Origin: Fasciolopsis buskii
Taxonomy: Eukaryota > Platyhelminthes > Trematoda > Plagiorchiida > Fasciolidae
Assembly (NCBI GenBank): GCA_008360955.1
Contig: LUCM01007488.1
Coordinates: forward strand, 25,281 to 89,280
DNA: 64,000 nucleotides
Direction: 5' to 3'
Shown here: positions 1 to 11,830 of the stretch, in pieces
Numbering within the stretch: position 1 is the first letter of the stretch
How the letters are laid out: each line of letters begins with the position of its first letter
Position numbers and translations under genes: made by a program
Notes under the pieces: model-generated
The model's input: the letters and a program-made list of their open reading frames with translations, nothing else
Told to the model about the DNA's origin: nothing
Databases searched by the model: none

Positions 1-39
1 CATCGGGGTCCATGAATCCCCTGCATTCTTGATACTACC

Positions 40-490
40 CAGTTGCCCAAACCGAAGTAGATGGTTGACTTAAGGCACTCTCTTCCAACCTTTTGACCAA
101 ATGATCTAACCCACTGGTTGTTCATTTCGTGCACCCTTCGGATGGGGCTAGACAACCTGGATGCCTCGTACACCCCTTCACCACGGAAGCTGGTGAACAC
201 AGCCGTTTGCTTCGTTGGTTTTGGATCAGGGTTCATCCAACTCTCCTAGACTGATTATCAATGATCAGTGAACCTGGTGGAGGGCTCCGGGCGTTCGCCT
301 TTCTCCTTGCACTATAATAGGAACACCTCGGCCACGGGAAGGCAGTGCGCTGAACTTCCTTATCAGGGACCATTTGGGACGCCGGTCATTTAGAAGCATT
401 GCGAGAAGCGTTCAGGATGATTAGTCACCTTAGAGTCTGAAACACCCATCCCGACCATGCTGAGGCATTTGGAGGATGTGAAGTATTGGA
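40..490 (+). repeat. SINE-like repeat family 1, copy 1
   Basis: This aligns by eye along its length with 17308-17830 (+) and, inverted, with 46921-46430. Shared landmarks are ggttttggatcagggttcat, ggcagtgcgctg and accatgctg. The tRNA-like head is reduced here to ttttgaccaaatgatctaac (92-111). Confidence 0.7.
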
Positions 491-1608
491 TCAGTTTGTC
501 CGGAATCGGGATCGAAGATCAATGGATTTACAGTGAGAGAACATCGTGGAGCTAACACTAGCAGATGTGCAAACCAACTAAGTTCTTCAATCAAAAGTTG
601 GTCTTATCAACAGTTATTTGCAGGATCACAAACCCAAAAGTTGAGTTTGATCAACAGAATTCTTCCAGCAATTATTGAGCTGCGGGAACTCCACTATGCT
701 CTGCGGTGTCCTCTGTAACGACGACCAAGATGATCTCCATGTTTGATATCGCAAGTAATTCAGAAGCCGATACTCGCATGATAGAGTGATACGCCCTGCT
801 AGTAAGGGTAACAAATGATAGCACATAAACTGCTTTTTACCGAAGTGATGTGGCATTTTAAGACTCAAACATAACCAGATGTTGCTTTCTTAGACTTAGC
901 CAGCACGTAGTTCAAGTCTGAACTTAGTTGGACACCAGGGGACCATTCCAAATCTAAGGATTTGCAGAGACAGGTTGTTACGTGATAGAAATAGAAATTA
1001 TAGGTAACCCCAGCCAGAAGGTGGAGCGAATATCGAAATCTGATACAAAGTTTGTCATGATACAGAATGTCAGCTATGAAACAAAATGGTTAGTGTAGCC
1101 ACTAACGGGTTATCTTATGTTGACGAAATCTAAGAGGCGGTGATGCTCTTCACGTAGCGAAATGCGTGATGCTTTTTTGCGCAATGGTGCTTGAATAAAT
1201 GGTAAATGAGGGAAAATTCACGTATCACTAGTTCGTCTTCAAAATTGTCTTCGCGGTTGAATGGAGGTGTGGAAATATTTCGAGGCTTCAGAGGGTCAAC
1301 ATTCGTGTTGTGAAGTGCGGACCATCGGTTCATTTGATCGGTAGCTTGACGAGTTTTCAATTGTTCTTTGGATTAAATCCTTTCCGAGATAAATGGGAAT
1401 TTATTTGGTATTCGAATGTTCTAATTTACGGTTGCTTAGTGGTTGTTGTGATGCCTGTCATATGCGATTGAAGAAGACTGAATATGCACGGTCACTTGCC
1501 CCGGAAAAAAACAGTCATCAGTATCAATGAATTGTACGATGTGAATTTACCTGTTTCACATGATGGCGGTTTCTGATTCTCGGCTACACGTACCGACGTT
1601 CGTGCGTG

Positions 1609-1643
<35 letters not shown>

Positions 1644-4600
1644 GGTTGTTCCGAACGCGATCCAGTCATGTGATGGTGCATGGCTTACGAGGCATTGTTG
1701 CCTTAATTGTAATTGGTTATTTGGGCAATAGCAACGATCAATGTGACCGGCAGCTTCACTGGCGAAAAACAAATCGCAGATACGTTGTCGACCCAGTGCG
1801 GGCTAGTTACGTAATCGGGCGTGGCGTAATCACGTATTGCGCACCGCACAAGCGCCATAGCACGCATGCGGACGACGTGTGGGTCATGTGACCCGGATGT
1901 GCGGACCTTCGCGAACCTCTTGTTTAAGCTAGGTCGATAAACCGGAGAAAAAGCAAATTTACCCTGTCATAACTCGACCTACAATCAAACCGTTTGGGCA
2001 GCTGCAACGATTACCTCAGACAATGTGCTATTGAATGCAACACATCAGACGTACTGACAAAAGTGATGAATGGCATCGGCAACACCAACCGTTAAAATAA
2101 AGCACACAAAACGTTTTCAAAGTCACTCGTTTGATCCGTACATCGTCCCCCTCTGGTTTGCCAAGAACGGAGATCACTGTCACAGATTTTCAGTGAAATC
2201 ACCGTAGGAATTGTATATTGCTGGCACTAACGGGACATGATTATCGAAATTAATCGTATTTCAAGCAACATACCTCGGGGCAAAAGTTTTACACCCTCAT
2301 CGGTTTTCGCCGTTCGGGTACTTGCATTAATTCCGAGAATTCCACTTTTCCCAGAGGGACCCATTCCTACTTCGAATGCAACATGTCATTAGAATATCAC
2401 CTTGGAGCCAAAAATCGTGATATGACGAAACAAAATTACGTCCATGTGCCAAAACAGCTGTGGTTTTTGGACTTCGACGCAACGTTTGTTTGGTGGCTGT
2501 CAGAGAATAAAGAAATTAGATCACTAGAAGCTCGGCGACAAACCCAAGGGAGGTACAGTTTATCTTGTAAATCAGTCATTGTCAACTTCAAGTTCGTTCG
2601 TGTAATCCCATAGTCTCAGTAACCTTGATGCACTTTGAAGCCCTTATCATTTAGGTTACCAGGCTCCAGTGGAACATGCTGATCAAAAAAACACGAAACA
2701 TGAGCAGATCAATTGAAATAAGGTGACATCAAAACAAAAAACAACTTCCCACCGGAAGAGTGAACTGATCATTCTGATCAATCTCGCTACCGTGACCAAG
2801 TACAGGTTGTTCTGTTGTTACCTATCCTTTTCTCGCAATTCTTCACTCCTGTCGCATAGATTTTCACTCTTCGTGGGCCATTGCCGTTCCCACAGATTGG
2901 GATCGGTTCACTTGTCATATAACTTCCCCTCACTAAAGCCAATTGGGACTTGAAGTAACTTCAAGTCCCAGCGCACTCTTAAACTGTTGATTTGTTTATA
3001 CCGGCGATTTACGTCGAGGAGCATCACGAAGGAACACACTGAAGTTGTTGTGACCTGGTTAAGGCTTCGTCCAAAAAGTGGTTTGAGACAAATTGGCCTG
3101 ACTGTCAAACAGTGACAGGAATGTGACATAAATGTGACATATGATTTCGGGAGAATTCGACAAGGCTATGTAGTAGAGATATCAGAATTTCATCGTGAGT
3201 ATAGCATTTTTTGCAGCTTTTAGGCCTCAGCGGAAGATATGTGAAGGAGATTTCACACTAAAGTTTGAAGTTGGGCTCATAATAAGCTAGGAAAAATGGG
3301 TTTCGAGGGACAATTGCAATTGTACGAATAAATAAAATAGATGAAGTTCGGTGAAAAATCCCCGTACGATTCGCATGATACTGTGATGAATAGATATGCA
3401 AACCACGTGGCAAAATCCGTTACGGATTCTCGCTAGCCTGCGTAGAAAACCAAACAATAGGAACTGTGGCTGCGGGTTATTGTAAAGTTCAAACATGCTT
3501 CGAATGCTATTGGATCGAATGTATTCCACCAAATGGGATTCCTACTATTTTGTATACAAACGCCTGGTTTGTAAATAGACCCCGAAAGTGCTTCCCAGCT
3601 GCTGTGGGCTCCTTATTGCCCTTGATTGAGTTGTCTGGGTCGGAGTCAATCCAGCTGGCACTGGTAATCCGCATGTGGCATTGCTAGTCGTTGAATTCCA
3701 TATCAAGATTTTAGGCACAGATACTGCAGATATGGTATGCTTCTATCAACGCGAACTTTATGAATCAGCCAAATAGAATCGCGGAGACTCGTTGCCAGTT
3801 TGGATTGCACACATATGAATGAGTTGTGAATAAACCCTAACCTGACTTACCGTGGTCTTCCAATTACCTTTGATGGTTTAGTTCCATGTCTAAACGCTAG
3901 CAGTGCATCCTACTATTGTTCGAAACTAAATACTGATCGTCATACCGTACTTTAAGGATTTTAAAATTTCTACTCCCAAACAGTTACTTACTCATTTCAT
4001 CAACTGTGTGGGAGTAATTTTGACATTCATGAAGGGGTTTTGCATTATTTCCGAAACGTTTCGTTTGTTGAATTTCATTTTGACAATGAGTTGAGTAGTC
4101 CAGGAGTTGAATGTTGTGAAATTCATGCTCTTGTAAGATATGGGGTATGAATATGAAACGAGACATGAATACATTCACTCTCTCCCTAAAGAAAAGCATG
4201 ACAGGATTATTTGTGAGTATCATTGCACACAAATGGATCTACTTTCTGGTTGTCGATTCTTAGTTTGATCGGGATAATGTAAGAAATTCCGATTTTTCGG
4301 TGGTATAGAGAATCCGAAATGCCTAAGTTGGATAACGAATTCATGAATACGCAAATGAGAATGAATCAGTACGGATCAAGGTGGAACGCAAGCTGTTTTA
4401 AAACTTAGGCCGGAATGTCAGTCCATTGTACTAACATGATGCTGAGGAAATCCAGTCACCTAATGACCATTACGAAGCCTCGGATAGTCTCATAATCTTG
4501 TTGGCCCACCAAATCCGGTTCGGGGTATCCGACACGTACGCGGCACGATGGTACTCCAAATTTCGGATATAAGTTTTTGAATCTCGGATCCAATGTAGCA

Positions 4601-4874
4601 TGGTCAGTTTACTCCAACAATGGAGTCAAAAACTACTTCAAATTAGCACTGCGTTCCCGTTACCGAAAGTGCACAGCACCGATTACCATCATATAGTGAG
4701 TAGGCATTTACTGTACAACCCCTTAATAAGCCCTCTCAACCAGGATTTGGACAGCGCGGACGCAAGTGCCATTGACATTCATTTAGTAAAAACTTCACAC
4801 TGGGTGAAAAAGCAGAGTCATCCAAACATCGTACTTTGATGGGAGGTGATTAAGGGAATAAAGTAGCAGCTTTC
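491..4874. other. No gene recognised
   Basis: Apart from the (AC)15 run, only short chance frames. A small direct repeat of atgtgacat occurs at 3120-3140. Confidence 0.6.
1612..1641. repeat. (AC)15 microsatellite
   Basis: A perfect dinucleotide run directly readable in the sequence. Confidence 0.98.
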
Positions 4875-5008
4875 GAACTCAAAGTTTGGGAGTTCGAACC
4901 GTCCCACTGCCAGTCAACTTCCCCACTTGGCAGCCATCTGTCGGCCGCCTCTCCTTATTGAAACTGATGCAGTCCGTTGCTTCATTAGGTAGGGAAGAAA
5001 GGTAATAT
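4875..5008 (+). repeat. SINE-like repeat family 2, copy 1 (head truncated)
   Basis: It retains box B gagttcgaacc (4890-4900), then the family body cagtcaacttccccacttgg and cagccatctgtcggccgcc, and the tail gttgcttcatta. Confidence 0.65.
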
Positions 5009-5009
5009 T

Positions 5010-6955
5010 GACCTTTACTCCGAGTAAGCACAATCTTTCATTCTCCCACTGTGTAAAGGACGGTGCGACTGCAACGAACAAAGAGCGTGATAGAATTCAG
5101 AGTACGGAAGGAGCACGAGCGGCTGCCCGGAGAAGCAAGAAGGACTATAGAAGTCTAGCTGCACCAGACAAAGGTCGCCCTGTCAACAAACAGCCGCATA
5201 ATATCCAGACTTTGGTTAGACAGGACGATTTCTCCGGCTGAAAATAACAGTTCAACTCCCCACTCGGGACAACCAGACAAAAAGCCAGACTGAAGTCAAA
5301 ACGTAAGGGGGCTTTCGGCGGACAGGCAAGCCGGACCAGGGATGCTCGAATAGTCAGAGCGTGGAATTCGCGTAAAAGTGATTCGGAAAAGAACAACGAT
5401 AGACCTCTGTAGAGCAATTCTCCTTGTGCAGTTACTGTATGAATTGCCCACTTGTCTTCTAACCGCACACATAACTGCAGTCATTGAGTTCATTCTTTGA
5501 AGCGTCATTCTCGGAGTACTAAACCAAATGTTGCAGCTAGCGCCTCAAACTGTAGTCTACCTAAAATATCTTGCCTTTTACTAAAATTCATGACTATCTA
5601 CAGGTTTTACAGGGCGTTCCGTCTTTTATTGGTCTCTATTTATCGTCTAGTAGCATGAAATTATTTTAACAGCCGCAATCTGAGTTGGAATAAACGCACA
5701 CATTTGTTCGTTGAAATTAAATCTTTTGGCAGAACTCACACGACTCCGCTAAACCACATGACTGGCTCACAATTTACAAACAATGTGCCCCCGTTTTTCG
5801 AGAACGTGCGTTTATTTCACCCAGGACCACGGTAAATACAAGTATACAACCCGTATTTTTTACAGGTAGTAATCCATCACTCAATAGAACTGCTCAGCTC
5901 GTCGTTGTTATAATCACCAGGAATGCGCAATTACCGTGCACAAAATAGAATGCGAATCGGTGACGATCGCTTATGACTCGAGTATCATAGCCGGTAGGCT
6001 ATCAGATGTCACGAATCACTTCCACTTCGGCAACTGTTCCTCCTTTGATTAAGTATCGTTTATTAGCTCACGTCAACGGTTTGGTCTACCTTTCCAAACA
6101 GTTTCGGCAACCGGGGCCGTCAAAATTTCGTAGGCACCACGACTGGAAAGGGAAAATTCAACTCGAAATTGGGACTGATTTCAACAATCCTAGATTACGC
6201 AGTGAAGTCGAGTAAACTGAACAACATACGTAAACACGACGTGTACGATGGACGCGCACGTGCCTACCAACACGTAAACAAAACAGGGGGCAAACAAAAT
6301 GGAACATCAAATCACGCTCACATTAGACTTCCGGTTACAACGAACTGTGGGATCTCTCGTTGGACACATGGCGGTTTTTTAATCGGTAAGACATTCAGAA
6401 CAAACTAAGTAACGAAGTCATTTTCCACGCCTTTTTAATGTCTGTTTCGTTACAGCACACATTAGGTTTGCGTTTCCAATCCCATGTTTGAATTGGCGTA
6501 CACCGGTTCTCTCCTCGAGATGGGTAGAGCCTAGCGCATTGGTCATAATATTCACCTGGTCAACAAGTGTTGTAGGCGAACAAGATTGGATGTTTATCTA
6601 AGTTCATTTGCATTCATTTACAATTTTCCCTGTCCGTTGTTTTAGATACGTATTCTACTTTTGACTGATAGTCAGGTATGCGCTGTAACACTTCACCTCT
6701 GTCGGTCAGCGGTGACGTCATATAAGTCAACGTTTGTTTCTAATGCAATCGGGTTTTGTGATAGCCGAATTTCGAAAGTAAAAACGATTAACCGGCATGT
6801 TTTAAACGGGTAATATCCGCACTCAACTGTGCTTATTACACGAGGCGCTTGTCGATCATGTTGTCCCATTGTCTTATCGATTAGAGTAGAATAACCAAAC
6901 AATTTAAAAAGACGAGCTATTTACTGTTCCCCGAGAGCGTTTAATAACAGATCTG
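5010..6955. other. No gene recognised
   Basis: Only short frames without motifs. A CRE-like tgacgtca occurs near 6713, with no promoter context. Confidence 0.6.
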
Positions 6956-7560
6956 ATGAATGATAAGAAAAATCATCGCAAATTGCTGGACGGAGAAGAA
7001 ATAAATTTTTCCCCGAGGTCCGAACACGTGTATTCTGTGCTGGGTGACAACCAACCATATCCTAACCACTCGATCAAACAGTTATTGAGTTTTTATTTAG
7101 ATCAGTGGCAGGATTGGCGTTTTGCTAAATCATTCACAAACCTTCGAAGTGAAACTGCTGTTGAAGCCATGACAAAGTGTTTAGAAAACACCGGATGGGA
7201 TGAGGATTTCAAAGAGGACGTCCTATTTGCCAGTCAGAGTTCGAGAAAGAAAGGCAAACTGAAATTCTGGCACGTCGATATCCAAGAGGGATCAGTCCGA
7301 AGTTTGGTCGGCTGTATGCTTGAAATCTACTTGCAAATAAGTTTACGGATAATGGGCCGTTGCAGTCCCACAAAATTCTGCCCGCTAAACTTCGCTCAGT
7401 GTTAAAAGGTCCGTCAAAAATTGACCACATCAAGGCAGAAGGAAAATTTGTAACATCGGAATGTTCATTGGGAGACAGCCTAAAGTTAGCCTTCCACAGG
7501 AAAAGGGAAGAAGACTGCCGAGCAGAAAATGGGTATGTCGGAGAACGTGTTGCCAAATGA
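6956..7560 (+). pseudogene. Possible decayed coding region, unknown function
   Basis: Two same-strand open frames overlap: 6956-7405 (149 codons, Lys/Glu-rich, including NLRSETAVEAMTKCLENTGW) and, in another frame, 7324-7560 (including ILPAKLRSVLKGPSKIDHIK and a Lys/Arg/Glu-rich end). A single frame change near 7330 would give about 200 residues of ordinary, charged composition, unlike the low-complexity chance frames around it. No domain, splice pair or repeat partner was recognised. It may be a pseudogene, a transposon piece or chance. Confidence 0.25.
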
Positions 7561-9689
7561 TCGGAGCGAAGGAGAGATGAATGTTTCTTAGCAAAGAAAA
7601 GCTAAGTTTAGGCACGTCAAAACATCTCTGGAGATGATATTCTTATTCGGTGCTCCCCTGTCCAATCCGCTCTAGGACTGGCCACTCCGTATTTGGTTTG
7701 TCACCCACTCTCATTTGAAAAATTAGGAGCGTGCGGGAATGATGAAACGATTTTATGGATCACAGTGGCACGTTATGGAGGGATTTTCGTCTTTCAGTGG
7801 AACTAACCTTCCTGAAGGGAATTAGGTCCGGAACGTGGGTGTCGATGAAAGTGGTATGTTGCTGTATCTTTGGCTCCTGAATTAACGATGTAGCATTCGA
7901 CCAATAACTATGAGACACTGATGCGCATTGCCAGTACGCGCTGAAACGTCTCAGACTCAGACTACGCAACTTAAAGCAATTAGAACATCACACTGACTGA
8001 AAGGCACGTTTGGGTTTAGTTACAAATCATTTATTTATATGCAAAATACGAGAAATCCTTGTAGGTGGGACATCTTCGGATTGATGGGGTTTGGGGTATG
8101 CCTGAACTGATAGCTCATGTGTCGCCACGGTTCTGAGTGACCTGTTGTACTCATAGGCTAAAAAAAGTTCCACTGGCGTGTGCCGCGTGATCTTCACGGA
8201 GATTTGGCACAGCTGTGTATATTGCTGAATTTCCTAGGGAGCACACCACTGGTGTCGTGGTTCCTCTCACATCAGTTATACCCATACACTACCCTCGCTG
8301 GTTGGTTTGACAAAACAATCCTATTTGATTCATTGGGGATCGCATCGATTACGAGTTCATTTTAATAATCACGGTGATGTTATTGCAAAAGATTCAAATG
8401 CTGTTGTAGCTTCAAGCAATTTAAGTGGAGCGTACCCACAGATGTGATTGGGCAGGAAAAGGTGCATACATGATGGGCGGTAATAACTGTGAAATAAGCC
8501 ATATATCCCTAATATATTGCTCACATTACCGGAGATGACTTTTGAGGACAGTACCTAAGTGTTTCACACGACTGACTTTGGGCAATGGCTCTCCGCAAAC
8601 TTCCGCTCTGCTCGGCCGAGACTGGTAACTATCTATTCGGAACGAAAATCCACTCACGACATGAACATCCAGACAGCTCATGATGATGCATCGGCCCGGA
8701 GGATTCGTTGAAGAAATAGCGCTCAAGCTTTGCATTAGCCTCAATGCGAAGATTACCTATTGGCATGATCAGGAAATCAATGAAATAAGAGCTTTGACTG
8801 GTGAAAGGCAACCCACAACGTGTGTTGCGCGCAAGCATTTGTGAAACGAGCTTGTGAAGATAACAGAGAATAAGTAAAATGAAGTAGGGTGGACAATAAT
8901 GGTACAAAATACTGTCTATATTCGCTAACTTTTAGCCACTGAATGACTCATGGTGTTTGCTAACTCACCACAAAGCGTTTGTCTCTGTGGGATCCAGTTG
9001 TATAACTGGCGTGATCGTTTAAATCGCCGGCGTTTTTGACGTTAAAAGCCATTCATTTTTATTTGTCCTTTTGAGTTGTGGCTAAGTATGACTTGGGAGA
9101 TAGGTGTGGCCACACTACGAGGCTAAACTTGAGTAAATCTGTTTTTGGTTCGTCATTGCCCAACGTAGACACACTTTTGGACTGACTTCGAGATTTGTGT
9201 AAGGTTTATTTAATGTTCATAGTCGAATCATGAAAAACTCCAGATTTGGGTGCCAAAAGGTCGCGTTATAGTACTCGCTGGTCAATCTTGAGGTCCGCCT
9301 CCTATCTGCATAATATTAAGCACTGTCTCCTTGGGAGTCACCCGTGATTAAAACGAAAATTCTTGGGGTTTCCGTGATCATAGCGCGCGTGACTCAATAA
9401 TGAGCCCAGACCAGGCAACAGCTTGTTACCCATTAAAAGAAACTGACCTAAAGTCACTTGTGTCAAGCTCCTTTATCCACATTTGTGTAAAATCAGAAGG
9501 ATTTTTAAGGAGAATTTTTTTACTTTTCCTCTTGTGATTTATGAATACCAGTTTTTGATTATTGTGGAAACGTAGCGGAAGGTCTGACAGCGCGATCGTG
9601 ATAAAAAATGGATTCAATCTGTGGATTATATACAGAATCATAACCAAATTGCAGGCGCGAAGAGTATCCGCCTAGCATCGAGTACAAGC
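7561..9689. other. No gene recognised apart from RTE-like copy F (8526-8907)
   Basis: A 43-base hairpin (tgagac/gtctca, 7911-7953) is the only other structure noted. The remainder shows nothing. Confidence 0.6.
8526..8907 (-). mobile_element. RTE-like reverse-transcriptase C-terminal fragment, copy F
   Basis: On the minus strand the sequence runs through SYQSRPSRAEVCGEPLPKVS and RVKHLGTVLKSH. This matches the thumb region after YADD in RTE-type reverse transcriptases, where the family has a serine/basic segment, then GxxLxxVdxFxYLGSxi. The two reading frames overlap around 8629-8744, showing a frameshift. Nothing of the palm or endonuclease remains nearby. Confidence 0.55.
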
Positions 9690-10010
9690 GTCCAACAGAT
9701 GTCGCTCTTCCTGATGAGTCTCAGTGAGAGTCACGTGACACTGTTGGGTATAGCTTCGTTGTCGCTTGCACCTACGACCATCCAATGAGAATCGTGCCAA
9801 CCCACGAAATTGAAGACCCAACATTCCACCATCGACGTTTAACTTTTAATGATATATATATATATATAATGATTCGTAAATAAACTCTAGGGTGGTTTCC
9901 AGCCGTCGGGTTTTTTTTCTGTCTTCATTTGCATAGAGTGGGGTGGGAGCTATTCCAGTTGGTGCTATTGATTCGTGTTAGTGCGCCATTATAATCAGTC
10001 ACATTTAGTT
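9690..10010 (+). repeat. Dispersed repeat R2, copy 1
   Basis: It aligns with 17840-18210. Shared blocks include gccaacccacga, tttccagc, ttgtgttagtgcg-like gattcgtgttagtgcgcc, and a short AT-repeat at the same internal position (9852-9868 here). No coding sequence or tRNA-like head was seen, so the class is unknown. Confidence 0.6.
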
Positions 10011-10738
10011 TTACTATTTCTGCCAAAGCATTGCAGGTTACATCGTACAACGGAGCTGCTACTATGAAGTAGCTGAGACGGTTTGCTGGTTAGTACAAGA
10101 ATGAATATTAGACGCTTTGAGTTATAGTGCAATATCCGGAGGGAAGTAAAGAGCTAGAATGGACGGCCTTTCTTCTGACCTTTGTACCCACTCATGAAGA
10201 TTGGTCAGTCCTCAGAACTCCAGGTTAAGTGCCGTTTGGCGAACTAAAGACACTGTTGCGTAATTACGTTGCTCCAGTTAATATACAAGTAACTGAACGT
10301 GCTGAATTCCTCTGCTTGGTTCACAGCTCGAGCGTGACGTTTCCTGAATTCATTCTGATACTATATTAACAGGCATAGAAGCAATAATTCGCATATATGT
10401 TATGAACTCAACCAAGTGACAAAGTGGCTGCTTGTGTAAACCATCCAGAAATTCAGGAAAAATTGTTTAAACCGTGTCTTCCTTCCGTTCGTCCAGACTC
10501 AATCTATCTGTGGTCACTCAGATGATGTCTCCAAGATCACTGTTGAGGACTCAGCTGTCCATTTCAAAAAGATTCAGCTTGGTCAATTCGGCAAGTTTCG
10601 CTGAATAAATCCAACCTCGACGTCCTAAAAGATAGCAGGAAGGAGCAAGAGGATCCCACAAGCTAAATTCTTGTCACATTATCCGCAGCTCGCGCCGGTG
10701 AAACAATCCAACATGAATGCACCAGGCGCTCAGTTTCA

Positions 10739-11830
10739 GTGGAAGTACTGTGGAGGTTCACAAGACGTTACTATTCTTCGGTAATTTCGTCCATTAAGAA
10801 AGAACGGAACTATCCTCAATTCCTCGCATATCGCCCAGAGTTCAATGTACAACCGAATGGATTACTTGGCTTGGCGACCCGGCTGGTAATCCTACCTCCA
10901 GTGCTTAAAACAGTTCAGGATGAATTGCACAAAGAGGATGAAGTCTTTGGCGTGATAGATTCGCTGGTAGCCAGAGGTGGACGTAAACGAGTGAACAATG
11001 ACCATGGGGACAGCAATGCATGTTTGCAAAATGTTCATGCATGACCAATCAATTGGAATCTAGGGCTGGTAAGCCACATCCCATGGCGACCTGTTACGGG
11101 ACTGGTACCAGACACGTGTATGGATGGATTCCTAATCTAAACGACCAGATGTATTTCTGTCATGTACTCCAATTATGTCGTTTGTAATTAAAATTTTACG
11201 AGATTATTTCAGCCCGGAAGGGAACCTGCGAAAGTTTGTCCCCAATGGCGGATCGCAGTTTTGGGCAGCTGAGTTGAATTGTTGGATCGACCAAATTGGA
11301 CGTCGACACTTGCATACAGCACCCCACCACCAACGTTCGTGCGGGGCAGCAAAGAACTTGGTGCGACTGATGAACAGTGCCTTGACACTCAACATCGCCA
11401 GAAGACTGCAGGATCTATAAACATCCATAGGCAACTTTCTCTATCAGTATCAAGATGCGGCCAAAGCAAATGAAAAAAGAAGCACGACCATGTCATTCAA
11501 ATTCAGCCGTGTGCGTTACTCCTCGAGAAGTCTCGATTTGGGTGATACTGCTTGCCGGAAAGTGCACTCTTCTCAGCTTGCGGAAACAACGAGACAGTTG
11601 TGTTATTCAATGGTTAAGATAACTAGTCGGAACGATGCATCATGGTTAGATGCATTCTAGAGGACCAGGTGTACTGAATGGAGAATTGGACGAAAGCAGA
11701 CGGAAACGAGAATCCGATTGATGCGCCAGCTGATGTTTCCGTAGATCAGCCGCTTGTTCTCATGTTAATTTTTCCGTCGTTACGAGGCGCCCTACGTATA
11801 AACTTAAGGTATCCGATCAGCATAGTCGTT
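10739..11830 (+). mobile_element. Ty3/Gypsy-like pol remnant with integrase core
   Basis: The clear part is 11175-11420: DYFSPEGNLRKFVPNGGSQF, then a TAPHHQRSCGAAKNLVRLMN segment. This corresponds to the middle and last catalytic parts of a Ty3/Gypsy integrase core. The expected DNGxxF has become NGGSQF, and the catalytic Glu region QxNGxxE reads QRSCGAAK, so both acidic residues are lost. After a stop, IGNFLYQYQDAAKANEKRST and RVRYSSRSLDL continue the usual post-core segment to about 11530. An upstream open frame (10739-11044) includes LKTVQDELHKEDEVFGVIDS, weakly like the start of a reverse transcriptase. Confidence 0.6.

Noticed and set aside
6700..6730. CRE-like tgacgtca site
   Set aside because: A single short palindrome without a promoter or gene nearby.
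7911..7953. Hairpin tgagac..gtctca containing ACTGATG and CTGAAAC, resembling a hammerhead core
   Set aside because: The core reads CTGATGC, not CTGANGA, and the flanking arms pair with each other, which is not hammerhead topology.
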